DNA of 64,000 nt, taken from contig NZ_JNXT01000018.1 of the NCBI RefSeq assembly GCF_000716675.1, forward strand, positions 62,001 to 126,000, written 5' to 3'. The stretch is from Streptomyces alboflavus. GTDB lineage: Bacteria > Actinomycetota > Actinomycetes > Streptomycetales > Streptomycetaceae. The notes under the pieces were generated by a model, which saw only the letters and a list, made by a program, of their open reading frames with translations, had not been told where the DNA came from and ran no database searches. The position numbers and the translations under genes are program-made. This document shows positions 1-8,658 of the stretch, piece by piece. Position 1 is the first letter of the stretch, and each line of letters starts with the position of its first letter.

Positions 1-1208
1 CCGAAGATCTGGCGGGCTATGACCCACTTCTGGATCTCGTTGGTGCCCTCGTAGATCTCGCCGATCTTGCTGTCGCGATAGATCGCCTCAACCGGGCACG
101 GGCGGTCGTCGGCACCGAGTTCGCGGGCGAATCCCAGGCCGCCGAAAGCCTGGACGGCGTCACGGGCCATGTCGACCGAGAGCCGCGTGGCGTAGAGCTT
201 GGCCATGGCCGCCTCGGGCTCGGGGAAGGGGTTGCCGGCATCCAGACGCAGGGCTGCCTTGGTATAGAGGGTCCGGGCGTTCTCGATCTCGGTGGCACGA
301 TCGGCGAGCAGGAACTGCCAGTGCTGGTTGGCCGCGACGGGCTTGCCGAAGGCACGCCGCGTCGAGAGGTGTTCCACCGTGTGGTCGAAGGCCGCCTGGG
401 CCAGACCGACGCCGGCCGCAGCGATGCCGATGCGGCCGTAGGTCAGAGTGCTCAGCGCATGCCGGAGACCCTGGCCCTCGACGCCGCCGAGCAGGTCGTC
501 GTCGGAGAGCCGGACATCGGTGAAATGGACGTCGGCGGTGAGCTGGCCGCGGTTGCCCATCTTGCGGTCTGCCAGGCCCACCTTCACGCCGGGGAGGCTG
601 GTGTCGATGATGAACATGCTCAGCCGCTCACCCGTCCGGGCCAGGGTGACGACGAACCCGGCCACGGGGGAGTTGGAGATCCAGCGCTTGCGTCCGTTGA
701 GCACCCAGCCCGAGTCGGTCCGCGCGGCGACGGTCTGCACCGCCTGCGGGGACAGGTCGCTGGAGGCATCGGGCTCGGTGGTGGCGAAGGCGCCGACGAC
801 CGAACCGTCGGTCACCTTGCGCAGCCAGCGCTGCCGCTGGGCGTCGGTGCCCTGGTTGAGGGCGTTCCCGGCAAGGATGCAGTGGACGTCGAAGACGGCC
901 GCGACGCTGCTGGAGCAGTACGCCAGCTCCTCTATGGCGGCCGCGGTCGCGGTCGCGGGGTGCTGAAGCCCGGTGCCGCCCACCTCGGCCGGGAACGGGA
1001 TGCGGTACACGCCCGCGGCCGCGAGGTCGTCGAAAACCTGCCGGGGGAATCCGTCGGTGCGTTCGTCGCCGTTGGCGATGGTCGCCGCGTGCGGGGCGAC
1101 GGTCTTCTCGGCGAGGGCGCGCACCTGGGTGCGGATGTCCTGGGCCTCCTGGGGCGCGAGGAGCTCGTGGTAGAGCCGGTCGGCCTGGCGTTGCGGGAAG
1201 GAAGTCAT
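1..1208 (-). CDS. Acyl-CoA dehydrogenase, C-terminus cut by window edge
   Basis: Flavin-dependent acyl-CoA dehydrogenase that would oxidise an acyl-CoA thioester at C2-C3 and pass electrons to ETF. About 402 codons are present and the frame runs off the left edge without a stop, so only the last few residues are missing. The start is the ATG ending at 1208. Visible family features are the middle-domain stretch GAFATTEPDASSD followed by GRKRWISN, and near the C-terminus the run QAFGGLGFARE and YEGTNEIQKWVIARQI, which is the usual FAD/dimer region of the family. It is divergent from the SDR gene with 62 bp between the starts, and both may answer to the MarR regulator at 2160-2657. The exact substrate cannot be told. 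Confidence 0.93.
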   Translation of the reverse strand, partial: MTSFPQRQADRLYHELLAPQEAQDIRTQVRALAEKTVAPHAATIANGDERTDGFPRQVFDDLAAAGVYRIPFPAEVGGTGLQHPATATAAAIEELAYCSSSVAAVFDVHCILAGNALNQGTDAQRQRWLRKVTDGSVVGAFATTEPDASSDLSPQAVQTVAARTDSGWVLNGRKRWISNSPVAGFVVTLARTGERLSMFIIDTSLPGVKVGLADRKMGNRGQLTADVHFTDVRLSDDDLLGGVEGQGLRHALSTLTYGRIGIAAAGVGLAQAAFDHTVEHLSTRRAFGKPVAANQHWQFLLADRATEIENARTLYTKAALRLDAGNPFPEPEAAMAKLYATRLSVDMARDAVQAFGGLGFARELGADDRPCPVEAIYRDSKIGEIYEGTNEIQKWVIARQIF

Positions 1209-1270
1209 GCGTGCAACATATCATTCGCACCACATATGATTTACAGTGCACATCATTGGAGGTTGAGGTC
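1209..1270. promoter_or_regulatory. Divergent promoter/operator of the dehydrogenase and SDR genes
   Basis: This short spacer is AT-rich against its surroundings. It holds ATCAT (1220-1224) and ATGAT (1236-1240), an inverted repeat with an 11-bp spacer, plus a further CATCATT at 1251-1257. A near-perfect ribosome binding site GGAGG lies at 1258-1262 before the ATG at 1271. A MarR-type operator is likely because a MarR gene lies two genes away, but the binding protein is inferred. Confidence 0.5.
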
Positions 1271-2095
1271 ATGACAAGGACGCTGGCAGGCAGGACGATC
1301 TTGATGTCCGGCGGAAGCCGGGGGATAGGGCTGGCGATCGCGATCCGCGCGGCGCGGGACGGCGCCAACGTGGTGCTGCTCGCCAAGACGGCGGTGCCGG
1401 ACCCCCGGTTGGAGGGCACCGTTTTCACCGCCGCCGAGGAGATCGAGCGGGCGGGCGGCAAGGCCGTCGCCGTCGTCGGGGACGTGCGCGACGAGGACGA
1501 TGTCCACTCGGCGGTCCAGCAGGCCATGGACGCCTTCGGGGGTGTCGACATCGTGGTCAACAACGCCAGTGCCATCGACCTGTCCGGCACCGAGACACTC
1601 GGGATGAAGCGCTACGACCTGATGCAGGACATCAACACGCGCGGCACCTTCCTGCTGAGCAAGGCCGCGATCCCGCATCTTCGGACCTCGGCCAACCCGC
1701 ACATCCTGACGCTGTCACCGCCGCTGAATCTCGCGCCGCACTGGATCGGCCGCCATCTCGGCTACACCCTGTCCAAGTACGGCATGAGCCTGTGCACCAT
1801 CGGGCTGGCCGAGGAACTCGCCGAGGACGGAATCGCCGCCAACTCCCTGTGGCCGCGCACCCTGATCGACACCGCGGCCGTGCGCAACGTGATCGGCGGC
1901 GCCGACCGCGCCCGCACCCCGCAGATCGTTGCCGATGCCGCGCACGCCATCCTCACCCGCGGCTCCCGGGAATGCACCGGCAACCTCTTCGTCGACGACG
2001 AGGTCCTCGCCGCGGAGGGCGTGTACGACCTCTCCGCGTACCTCCCCGCCGCCTCGGGCGAGTTGGAACTCGACATCTTCGTCGATCCCGCCTGA
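1271..2095 (+). CDS. SDR-family oxidoreductase (HSDL2-like)
   Basis: Short-chain dehydrogenase/reductase of 274 residues using NAD(P)(H). The cofactor loop is SGGSRGIG at residues 13-20, a variant of TGxxxGxG; NNAS begins at residue 97 and the catalytic pair is Y165 and K169 in YTLSK. The long C-terminal section and the sequence around LSPPLNL resemble the hydroxysteroid-dehydrogenase-like 2 group of SDRs, without an SCP2 domain. An upstream in-frame ATG at 1211 was rejected because the ATG at 1271 has a strong GGAGG site. The gene is divergent from an acyl-CoA dehydrogenase, which suggests a shared role in lipid or steroid-like acyl metabolism; the substrate is unknown. Confidence 0.9.
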   Translation: MTRTLAGRTILMSGGSRGIGLAIAIRAARDGANVVLLAKTAVPDPRLEGTVFTAAEEIERAGGKAVAVVGDVRDEDDVHSAVQQAMDAFGGVDIVVNNASAIDLSGTETLGMKRYDLMQDINTRGTFLLSKAAIPHLRTSANPHILTLSPPLNLAPHWIGRHLGYTLSKYGMSLCTIGLAEELAEDGIAANSLWPRTLIDTAAVRNVIGGADRARTPQIVADAAHAILTRGSRECTGNLFVDDEVLAAEGVYDLSAYLPAASGELELDIFVDPA

Positions 2096-2105
2096 CCTTC
2101 GCGTC

Positions 2106-2150
2106 GAGCAGGCCGACAGAGCCGGCTCAGCCAGGTCTGTCGGCCTGCTC
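2106..2150. terminator. Bidirectional terminator between convergent genes
   Basis: A perfect 15-bp inverted repeat, arms 2106-2120 and 2136-2150 with a 15-nt loop that can itself fold. It sits between the stop of the SDR gene and the stop of the convergent MarR gene, so it can end both transcripts. Confidence 0.85.
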
Positions 2151-2159
2151 GCGGCGGTT

Positions 2160-2657
2160 CTACGACCCCTTCTTGGGCACCGGCTGCTCGCGCACGGCGT
2201 CGTAGAGCGCCGGCAAGGTGGAGCCCGACGCCAGTTCACCCAGGGCCCGACGGAGAGCCGCACGGTCGGACGGGGCGAGATCCTCGAGCATCCGCGCGTC
2301 GAGCCGGTCGAACCCCTCGTTGGCGCGGTCCAGCACGGCGGCCCCGGCCGCGGTGACCTGCACGAGGTACCTGCGCCGGTCCCGCTGATCACGCGCTCGC
2401 GACACGTACCCGGCACTCTCCAGGGTGTCCAAGCTGCTCACCATCGTGGCCGGGTCGATCCGCAGGTACGTACCGAGGCCCAGCTGCGGCTGGGGACCGT
2501 TGTCCACGAGCGCCTGCAGGATGCTGTAGTGACGCACCCGCAGACCCAGGTCGTCCAACTGGTCCTCGCTCAGCCGGAACGCCACCTGGCCCAGCTTCAG
2601 CAGCAGGCAGACCGTGTGCTCCGCCACCGACCCCGGGACCAAGGACACCTCGGACAC
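2160..2657 (-). CDS. MarR-family transcriptional regulator
   Basis: A 165-residue winged-helix regulator. The order of elements is that of MarR proteins: N-terminal helix with RLSEDQLDDLGLRVRHYSIL, recognition region around IDPATMVSSLDTLESAGYV, the wing with RDQRDRRRYLVQVT, then long C-terminal dimerisation helices. MarR proteins usually repress adjacent genes until a small ligand binds. Here it is convergent with the SDR gene, whose divergent promoter at 1209-1270 carries a small inverted repeat that is a candidate target. The ligand is unknown. Confidence 0.92.
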   Translation of the reverse strand: MSEVSLVPGSVAEHTVCLLLKLGQVAFRLSEDQLDDLGLRVRHYSILQALVDNGPQPQLGLGTYLRIDPATMVSSLDTLESAGYVSRARDQRDRRRYLVQVTAAGAAVLDRANEGFDRLDARMLEDLAPSDRAALRRALGELASGSTLPALYDAVREQPVPKKGS

Positions 2658-2899
2658 CGTTCACCCCACTTACCGTTTGCCGTGCGCATGTTTCCCCCAT
2701 GGTAGGCGCGTGCGGTGCCTGTCTGTACCGCACCGCGGGCTCACTGGGCGCCCGGCAGGGCCGCGCACGGAGCGAAACAGCGCCAGGGCACCGCAGATTC
2801 AGGGTGGTCGAAGTCGATACCGCGACCTGGTACGGGGCCCACGCTTACGCCTCCAGATCCGGCGGTACCGGACCCGGGACGTCGAGGCTCGCGTGCAGT

Positions 2900-2974
2900 T
2901 CAAGAGCCCTTCTTCGCGGCCGGTTCGAGGATCGCGGCACACTCCACGTGGTACGTCACCGGGAACACCTCTGG
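2900..2974 (-). pseudogene. C-terminal remnant of a class I RNA methyltransferase (TrmA/RlmD type)
   Basis: The minus strand ends an open frame with VFPVTYHVECAAILEPA, ending at a stop at 2900-2902. In TrmA/RlmD-type uracil-5 methyltransferases the protein ends with a very similar stretch, FPMT.HVE..A.LEP. Only about 24 codons match; upstream sequence in this frame loses all family character and codon bias. I therefore read it as a leftover of a deleted gene. The family assignment rests on one short motif and is moderate. Confidence 0.5.
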
Positions 2975-3461
2975 TCGGGCAGACCGTCCAGACCCCGTGA
3001 GCTCGCCTCGCAAGCGGCGCACGGGCCGACAGTCCGCACGAGACCGCGATTCAGTGGCCCTCGATGCGCGTTCGGACATTGCAGCCTCGACCCGATCACA
3101 CAGCACGCCAGGGCGGGGGCAGGGTTGCCGCGTGGTCGGGCTCACACGGAGCAGAGCGATCTCCGCACCGTGACAGAGGACCTCCTGGCTGACCTGTCCA
3201 CGAACGGCTCCTCCGGGACGCTGCCGGGCGGGTAGGTGACAGCTACCCTAGACAACCCGTTCCCAGAGAGTGGCCTCTCACCAGCGATGTCGCCCCTGAG
3301 AACCGGCGCTCGTTGGGGAGAATCTGGGGAGAATGAAGGCTCGCTGGGGAGCGGCTGGGGAGAATCGACCGCGTAAAACGGCATCACGGTGAAAGCCCCG
3401 GAAACATACAAAGCAGCAGGTCAGCGAGCCTTCTCTCGCGATTCGCTCAGGTCAGCGACCT
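2975..3461. other. Gene-free, rearranged intergenic stretch
   Basis: Together with 2658-2899 this makes about 0.8 kb without a convincing gene. Small open frames exist on both strands, but none keeps third-position GC bias, has a good ribosome binding site or looks like a known protein. The part at 3314-3358 contains four copies of TGGGGAG/TGGGGA spaced unevenly. The stretch joins two gene fragments (2900-2974 and 3462-3659), so it is best seen as recombination debris. Confidence 0.55.
3314..3330 (+). repeat. Left copy of 17-bp flanking repeat
   Basis: TGGGGAGAATCTGGGGA. The same sequence with one change (AATC to GATC) occurs in the same orientation at 8659-8675. The two copies bracket the block holding the truncated corA, the two-component system, the multicopper oxidase and the shortened SgcJ gene. 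They could be the footprints of an integration or recombination event; chance similarity is possible. Confidence 0.45.
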
Positions 3462-3464
3462 GAG
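3446..3464. repeat. Short palindrome at the corA breakpoint
   Basis: CTCAGGTC-AGC-GACCTGAG is a perfect 8-bp inverted repeat with a 3-nt loop. It ends exactly where recognisable CorA coding sequence starts, so it may mark the deletion junction. It could equally be a small terminator. Confidence 0.45.
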
Positions 3465-3659
3465 GGCGAGGACTTCAAGAAGATCTCGTCGTGGGCGGCC
3501 ATCCTCTTCGCACCCACACTGGTGGGAACGATCTACGGCATGAACTTCGACGCGATGCCGGAGCTGGACTGGGCGTTCGGCTACCCCTTCGCGATTCTGC
3601 TGATGGCGGTGGTGTGCGTGAGTCTGTACTTCATCTTCAAGAAGCGGGATTGGTTGTAA
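3462..3659 (+). pseudogene. corA: corA magnesium transporter, 3' fragment
   Basis: An open stretch of 65 codons ending with TAA at 3657-3659. The translation begins EGEDFKKISSWAAILFAPTL and contains the CorA signature YGMNF followed by MPEL, then the second transmembrane helix and the positively charged end FKKRDWL. This is the last ~20 percent of a CorA Mg2+/Co2+ channel: both C-terminal membrane helices and the loop between them. The cytoplasmic domain, the stalk and any start codon are absent, and family character stops abruptly at the palindrome 3446-3464. It cannot make a working channel. Confidence 0.85.
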
Positions 3660-3778
3660 AGGGGAGCCGAGCGACTCGATCGACTTCGCGTAGAAGCTGA
3701 CTGACCGCGGCTGACTGCATGAGAGCCCGCCGGAGGCACCGCTGTCGATGGATGGCGAAGAAGTCCATCGGACAGGCC

Positions 3779-4462
3779 CTAGTCCACGAGTCCCGCATGG
3801 TGGGCCAGGATCGCTGCTTGGACGCGGTTGGTGAGGGAGAGCTTCGACAGGATCCGGCTGATGTGGGTCTTCGCGGTGGCCTCGCTCATGCGCAGGGCCG
3901 CGGCGATGTCGGTGTTGGAGAGGCCGCCGCTCAGGGCGATCAGGACCTCGCGCTCCTTTTCGGTGAGGGCCTCCAGGCGGCTGCGGGCCGCGGAGCGGCG
4001 GCGCTGCCGCTGGGCGGAGGGGCCGTTGTCGTCCTCCGTGAAGCGGCGGATGAGCCGGCGGGTCACCTTCGGGGAGAGCATGGCGTCGCCGCGGGCCGCG
4101 CTGCGTACCGCAGCGATCATGTCGTCCGCGGTGGCGTCCTTCAGCAGGAAACCGACCGCCCCGTGACGTAGCGCCGTCTGAACGTATTCGTCCAGGTCGA
4201 AGGTGGTCAGCACGACGACGTGCGGCGGGCGGGGTGAGCGGGTGAGGCGCTCGGTGGCGGTCAGGCCGTCGGAGCGGGGCATCCGGATGTCCATCAGGAC
4301 GACGTCCGGCTCCAGGGTGGCGGCCATCGACACGGCCGTGTTGCCGTCCGACGCCTCGCCCACCACTTCGATGTCGGGGGCGGACGCCATGATGGTGCTG
4401 AGCATGGAGCGCACCATCCATTCGTCGTCCACGATCAGAACCCGGGTCGTCGTCTCGCTCAT
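3779..4462 (-). CDS. NarL/FixJ-type response regulator
   Basis: A 227-residue two-domain regulator. The receiver domain has the acidic pair D12-D13, phosphoacceptor D58 in VLMDIRMP, the T in VVVLTTF and K in FLLKDA. A linker rich in Arg and Gln is followed by a LuxR-type HTH (LTEKEREVLIALSGGLSNTDI to TAKTHISRILSKL). It overlaps the upstream histidine kinase by 4 bp (ATGA), so the two are co-translated. The gene order suggests that the pair controls the divergent multicopper oxidase, perhaps in metal or redox stress; that link is inferred only from position. Confidence 0.94.
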   Translation of the reverse strand: MSETTTRVLIVDDEWMVRSMLSTIMASAPDIEVVGEASDGNTAVSMAATLEPDVVLMDIRMPRSDGLTATERLTRSPRPPHVVVLTTFDLDEYVQTALRHGAVGFLLKDATADDMIAAVRSAARGDAMLSPKVTRRLIRRFTEDDNGPSAQRQRRRSAARSRLEALTEKEREVLIALSGGLSNTDIAAALRMSEATAKTHISRILSKLSLTNRVQAAILAHHAGLVD

Positions 4463-5688
4463 CGTGTGGCCTTCATGCGGGTGGACTGCATCTGGGGTAC
4501 GTCGTCCAGCGGGATCTCGGCGGTGATCTCGAAGCCGCCGTCGGGGGTCGGACCCGCGGTGAGTTCGCCGCCGACGAGCCGGATCCGTTCGGCGATGCCG
4601 AGCAGGCCGTGGCCGCCGCTGGGCAGACCGGCGGGGGTGCCGCCGACACCGTGCTCGTTGGTCACTGTGAGGTGCAGCAGTCGGCGGGTGCAGTGGACTC
4701 GGACGTGGGTCTCGGCGTCGGCGGCGTGCTTGTGGACGTTGGTCAGGGCTTCCTGCACCACGCGGTAGACGGCGTGCTCGACCAGGGCGGGCAGCGCGGG
4801 TGGGCGGGTGGTGCCGTGCTCGCCGGTCAGCTCCAGGGTGGCCGGCGTCCCGAGGCTGCGGGAATCGGCGATCAGGGTCTCCAGCTCGGCCAGGCCGGGC
4901 TGGGGGGCGAGCGGTGCCTCGGATTCTGTGCGCAGGACCTCCACCAGCGAGCGGAGCTCGGTCAGCGCCTCGCGGCCGATGGTGCCGATCTGCCGGCCGA
5001 TGTCGACGGCGGAGGCACCCTTGGTCGCCTCGAGCGCGGTCGCGTGCAGCACCATCAGGGACACGCGGTGGGTGACGACGTCGTGCATGTCCCGGGCGAT
5101 CTGGGCGCGTTCGTCGCTGCGCGCCTGCAGCACCCGCTGCCGCTGTTCACGCTCGGCCCGCTCGGCGCGCTCGCGGAGCTCGGCCAGGAGACGGCGGCGG
5201 GCACCGATGTACAGGCCGAGCAAGGCCGGGAAGACGCAGATGCCCACGCTCATGATCGCCGCGTCAAAGCCGCCGCCCCGCCATATCGGCGGGGGGACCA
5301 CCGCGACGGCGACCGTGGAGGCGACGGCGACCGGGCGCCAGGAGGCGGTGCGGTCGGCCAGGGCGTACTGCGCGAACACCACGGCGAACCAGGCCGACAG
5401 CACCACATAGGCGCCGAGTGCGGCCAGCAGAAGCAGCACGGGGCGGCGCCGGCGGAACCATGTCGCGAGGCCGACGAGCAGCCCGACCGGGATCGCCACG
5501 AAGAGCGGCGGGTGCGCGGGCAGGTAGTCGAACCTCGCGGATATCCCGTCGCTGGCGGCCGTGGTCGCGGCGAGGGCCAGCGCCACGAGGGCGCCCGCCA
5601 CCGGACGCAGGCGTTCCCTGTGGGCCGTGGATGGGGTGTCCCCTGCTCGAGCGGAGCCGAGAGCTCGGGGAAGGCTGTGCCACGTCAT
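4459..5688 (-). CDS. Sensor histidine kinase (HisKA_3 type)
   Basis: A 409-residue membrane kinase. The N-terminal half holds about five hydrophobic helices between residues 30 and 165. A charged coiled segment leads to the dimerisation/phosphoacceptor helix with H202 in QIARDMHDVV. The ATPase part shows the N box QEALTNVHKHA and the G box GHGLLGIAER. It would autophosphorylate and pass phosphate to D58 of the regulator encoded immediately downstream. The signal is unknown, as there is no large extracellular domain. The ATG at 5688 was taken; an internal start would remove only the polar N-terminal leader. Confidence 0.93.
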   Translation of the reverse strand: MTWHSLPRALGSARAGDTPSTAHRERLRPVAGALVALALAATTAASDGISARFDYLPAHPPLFVAIPVGLLVGLATWFRRRRPVLLLLAALGAYVVLSAWFAVVFAQYALADRTASWRPVAVASTVAVAVVPPPIWRGGGFDAAIMSVGICVFPALLGLYIGARRRLLAELRERAERAEREQRQRVLQARSDERAQIARDMHDVVTHRVSLMVLHATALEATKGASAVDIGRQIGTIGREALTELRSLVEVLRTESEAPLAPQPGLAELETLIADSRSLGTPATLELTGEHGTTRPPALPALVEHAVYRVVQEALTNVHKHAADAETHVRVHCTRRLLHLTVTNEHGVGGTPAGLPSGGHGLLGIAERIRLVGGELTAGPTPDGGFEITAEIPLDDVPQMQSTRMKATR

Positions 5689-5982
5689 GGCTGCAGGCTA
5701 GACGCGGTGCGCGAGGGCACGCGTCGATCGATAGTTGTACGCGGCACTGCCCGGCCTGCACCTTTCCGCCGAAGAAGAGAGCGAGGATCGGCGGATGTCC
5801 GGCCGGTGCGGTGATCGCCACGCTGGCGGCATGCCAGAGCACACCGCATCCCGCACAGCAGGGCGCCGCCTCCTCCGGGTCCTCGGCGAGCAGATCGCCC
5901 GCGACCTCCGCCGACCGCGCAGACGCCCACCACAGCCGCACGCGACTGCGTCCCGACGCTCGCAGGGCCGGGGGTGACGGCC
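5689..5982. other. Divergent promoter region, possible small ORF of uncertain reality
   Basis: About 290 bp between the kinase and oxidase starts. One open frame on the plus strand, ATG at 5795 to the stop at 5975-5977, would give about 60 residues with LLRVLGEQIARDLRR in the middle and an Arg/Pro-rich end. Other frames across the same stretch, including one with a lipobox-like LAAC and one on the minus strand, are equally open and equally GC-biased. I cannot decide between a tiny gene and plain promoter sequence. Confidence 0.3.
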
Positions 5983-8082
5983 ATGTACGCAGCCGCATCC
6001 GGATTCGACCTCGGTCTTGGCATCTTCCTGCTCCCCGCCTGGCTGGTCGCCGCCGTCGCGGTGGGCCTGCAGCCGGGCCGCCGCACCGCCGGGCGCATGC
6101 GGCGGATGTCCCGTATCGCGCTGGTGCTGTCGGCCGTGGCCCTGTTGCTCACCGCGGCCAGACTCGTCGCGTACGGGCTGCTTGCCCGCCATGGGTGGGT
6201 GCTCGTCGGCGACCGGCGGCTGTTCACCACCTTCGTCATGCTGCTCCCTGGCGTGATCGCCACCGTCGTCTGGACGGTGCCGTGGCTGGCGTCCGCCGCC
6301 CGGGTGCCGCTGCCCGACCGGGATGCGCCGGTGCCGCTGGAGGAGCAGGCGCGCGCCCGGTCCCCGCGCCATGTCGTGCCGCCCCGGCTCGCGGCCTTCG
6401 GCGGCCTCGGCTGCTGCGCGCAGATGTTCCTGCCGCCGGACCGGTCGTTCTGGATCAGTCTCGGCGCGTACGGGCTGCTCACCGCCGCGGTCGCCGGGCT
6501 GCTGGTGTGGCGGGCGGGCGTGCGGCTGCAACGCCTGTCCACCGGCCGTGAGATCCCGCGGCGGCGGGCCTTGGCGGTCCGCCTTGGCACGGCCGTGGTC
6601 GTGCTCGGCACTGTGGTGGGGCTGGTCAATTACGGCATCGCCGACAGCCGGCTTCCGCACACCTTCTCGATGATGAAGGGTGAGGCCGACTGGGGCGGTG
6701 GTCCCGCCGGGCAGCACCACGACATGGCCGGCGGCCACCACATGGCCTCCGGAACCGGCGGTGCCGACGAGGTCTCCGTCGACACACTGCGCGGTCCCAG
6801 GAGTGGAACGCCCGACCGGCGCTTCTCTCTCACCGCACAGGCCAAGAAGGTGAAGCTGGCCTCCGGCAGGACGGTCGACGCCTGGACGTACAACGGTCAG
6901 GTCCCCGGGCCCCGACTGCGGGTCACCGAGGGCGATCTGGTCGAGATCGAGCTGCGCAACGAGCTGCCCGGCAAGACCCCCGTCACCATCCACTGGCACG
7001 GCGTCGACGTCCCCAACGGCGAGGACGGCGTGGCCGGCGCCACCCAGGACGCGGTGCTGCCCGGGAAGTCCTTCACCTACCGCTTCCGGGTCCAGGAGTC
7101 CGGCACCCGCTGGTACCACTCCCACCAGGCCGCCTCCGAGCAGGTCGACCGCGGACTCTTCGGCGCCCTGATCATCGAGCCGAAGAAGCAGACCCGGCCG
7201 GTGGACAAGGACGTCAGCGTCCTCGCCCACGACTGGCAGACCGACAAGGGCACAGTGCCCGCGATCGGCGCCCTGGACGAGCTGGAGCGGCGCCGCGCCG
7301 AGCCGGGCGAGAAGGTGCGGATCAGGCTCACCAACACCAGCGGCCACACCCGCGAGTTCGCCGTCGATGGCGTCCCGTACAAGGTCACCGCCCTGGACGG
7401 CACGGACGTGCACAAGCCGACCGCGCTCAAGGGCAAGAAGCTGGTACTCGGCGGCGGCAACCGGATGGACGTCGAATTCACCATGCCCGACGGCCCGGTG
7501 CGGGTGACCGACGGCAGCGCCCCGGACGCGGGCATCGTGTATTCCCCGGACGGCAAGGGGGAGTTGAAGGCGGATCTGAGCGGCCCCGCATTCGATCCGT
7601 ACAGCTACGGCAGCCCGAAGAGGACGGAACTCGGCCCGGACAGCGACTTCGACCGCGACTACAAGCTCGTCTTCGACGAGTGGCTCGGCTTCTACGACGG
7701 CAGCTTCGGGATGAAGCAGACCATCAACGGCCGGGTCTTCCCGGACACCCCGATGCTCATGATCAAGGAAGGCGACGTCGCCCGCGTCACCTTCGTCAAC
7801 CGCGGGACCGAAGACCATCCGATGCATCTGCACGGCCACCACATGCTGGTGCTCGGCAAGAACGGCAAGCGCGCCTCCGGCAGCCCGATGTGGCAGGACA
7901 CCGTGCTCGTCCGGCCGGGCGAGGAGATCCAGGTCGCCTTCAAGGCCGACAATCCCGGCATCTGGATGGACCACTGCCACAACTTCTGGCACAGCAAGCT
8001 CGGCATGGTCATGCACCTCGCGTACGACAACGTCACCACGCCGTACGAGATCGGCGGCCCCGTCGGCAACAAGCCCGAGTGA
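5983..8082 (+). CDS. Multicopper oxidase with N-terminal membrane domain
   Basis: A 699-residue copper oxidase that couples substrate oxidation to reduction of O2 to water. Residues 1-230 carry about five to six transmembrane helices, an unusual addition; a His/Met-rich stretch with HHDMAGGHHMASG follows at about 240-255. The cupredoxin part has all copper ligands: H337-W-H339, H379 and H381, H612-P-M-H615-L-H617, and H664-C665-H666 with H670 and axial M675. The ATG at 5983 follows GGGGGTG; a GTG three codons earlier is possible. The His/Met stretch suggests copper handling outside the membrane. The adjacent two-component genes may regulate it. Confidence 0.93.
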   Translation: MYAAASGFDLGLGIFLLPAWLVAAVAVGLQPGRRTAGRMRRMSRIALVLSAVALLLTAARLVAYGLLARHGWVLVGDRRLFTTFVMLLPGVIATVVWTVPWLASAARVPLPDRDAPVPLEEQARARSPRHVVPPRLAAFGGLGCCAQMFLPPDRSFWISLGAYGLLTAAVAGLLVWRAGVRLQRLSTGREIPRRRALAVRLGTAVVVLGTVVGLVNYGIADSRLPHTFSMMKGEADWGGGPAGQHHDMAGGHHMASGTGGADEVSVDTLRGPRSGTPDRRFSLTAQAKKVKLASGRTVDAWTYNGQVPGPRLRVTEGDLVEIELRNELPGKTPVTIHWHGVDVPNGEDGVAGATQDAVLPGKSFTYRFRVQESGTRWYHSHQAASEQVDRGLFGALIIEPKKQTRPVDKDVSVLAHDWQTDKGTVPAIGALDELERRRAEPGEKVRIRLTNTSGHTREFAVDGVPYKVTALDGTDVHKPTALKGKKLVLGGGNRMDVEFTMPDGPVRVTDGSAPDAGIVYSPDGKGELKADLSGPAFDPYSYGSPKRTELGPDSDFDRDYKLVFDEWLGFYDGSFGMKQTINGRVFPDTPMLMIKEGDVARVTFVNRGTEDHPMHLHGHHMLVLGKNGKRASGSPMWQDTVLVRPGEEIQVAFKADNPGIWMDHCHNFWHSKLGMVMHLAYDNVTTPYEIGGPVGNKPE

Positions 8083-8091
8083 GAAGTTCTG

Positions 8092-8580
8092 ATGCGTCAG
8101 AAACGAGCCGCGCCCACCATGCCGACCGGGGCGCTGTGCCTCACCACGGCGGCCTGCTTGCGCGCCCGTTGTGAGGCCCGCATCCTCCGCACCCGCGTAC
8201 AGCGCACCGGCGCCGAAACCTGCGGCGAGGTGATCCCGGCCGACGCCGACCGCTGCGATGGCAAGGCCGTCTGCGCCACCCTCGACGCTCTCGCCGACGC
8301 CTGGGAGCGCGGTGACGCGGAGGCATACGGCCGCCAGTTCACCGAGGACGGCACGTACACCACTTACATAGGCAGCCACTACGAGGGCCGCGCCGACATC
8401 ACCGCGAGCCACCGCGCGCTCTTCAAGGGCTTCCTCAAGGACAGCAAGCTCGCGGCCAGGTACCTCGACATGCGCTTCCTGACCAAGGACGTCGCCGTCC
8501 TCACCAGCTGCGGCGCCGATTACACCGGTGACAAGCCGGGCGCGGACGAACTCTCGAAGGTGACGACCTTCGCGCCCTGA
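8092..8580 (+). CDS. SgcJ/EcaC-family (NTF2-like) protein, C-terminus apparently lost
   Basis: A 162-residue protein starting 9 bp after the oxidase stop. The middle part (ALADAWERGDAEAYGRQFTEDG, then GRADITASHRALF and a phase ending LSKVTTF) follows the NTF2-like SgcJ/EcaC fold. In that family the strand beginning SKVQT is normally followed by 30-40 residues forming the last two strands, including a WRI.AFHNT-like stretch; here the protein stops three residues after this point. The loss lies on the side facing the repeat copy at 8659-8675, which suggests truncation by the same event that shortened corA. The function of the intact family is generally uncharacterised. Confidence 0.75.
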   Translation: MRQKRAAPTMPTGALCLTTAACLRARCEARILRTRVQRTGAETCGEVIPADADRCDGKAVCATLDALADAWERGDAEAYGRQFTEDGTYTTYIGSHYEGRADITASHRALFKGFLKDSKLAARYLDMRFLTKDVAVLTSCGADYTGDKPGADELSKVTTFAP

Positions 8581-8658
8581 TCACACCAACGCCCTGACCT
8601 GCGTAAGCGCAATCCAAGCCGGTCCCGGCTACGCCGAACCTCATTCGGAAGCTGCGAC

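Noticed and set aside
3236..3376. Short frame ending with repeated W-G-E sequence, like an integrase C-terminus
   Set aside because: Only ~45 codons, no catalytic residue and no start; the repeated TGGGGAG sequence alone explains it. Kept only as part of the flanking-repeat observation.
5735..5977. Small gene upstream of the multicopper oxidase
   Set aside because: Three overlapping frames are equally plausible and none has a clear ribosome binding site, so it is not listed as a gene.
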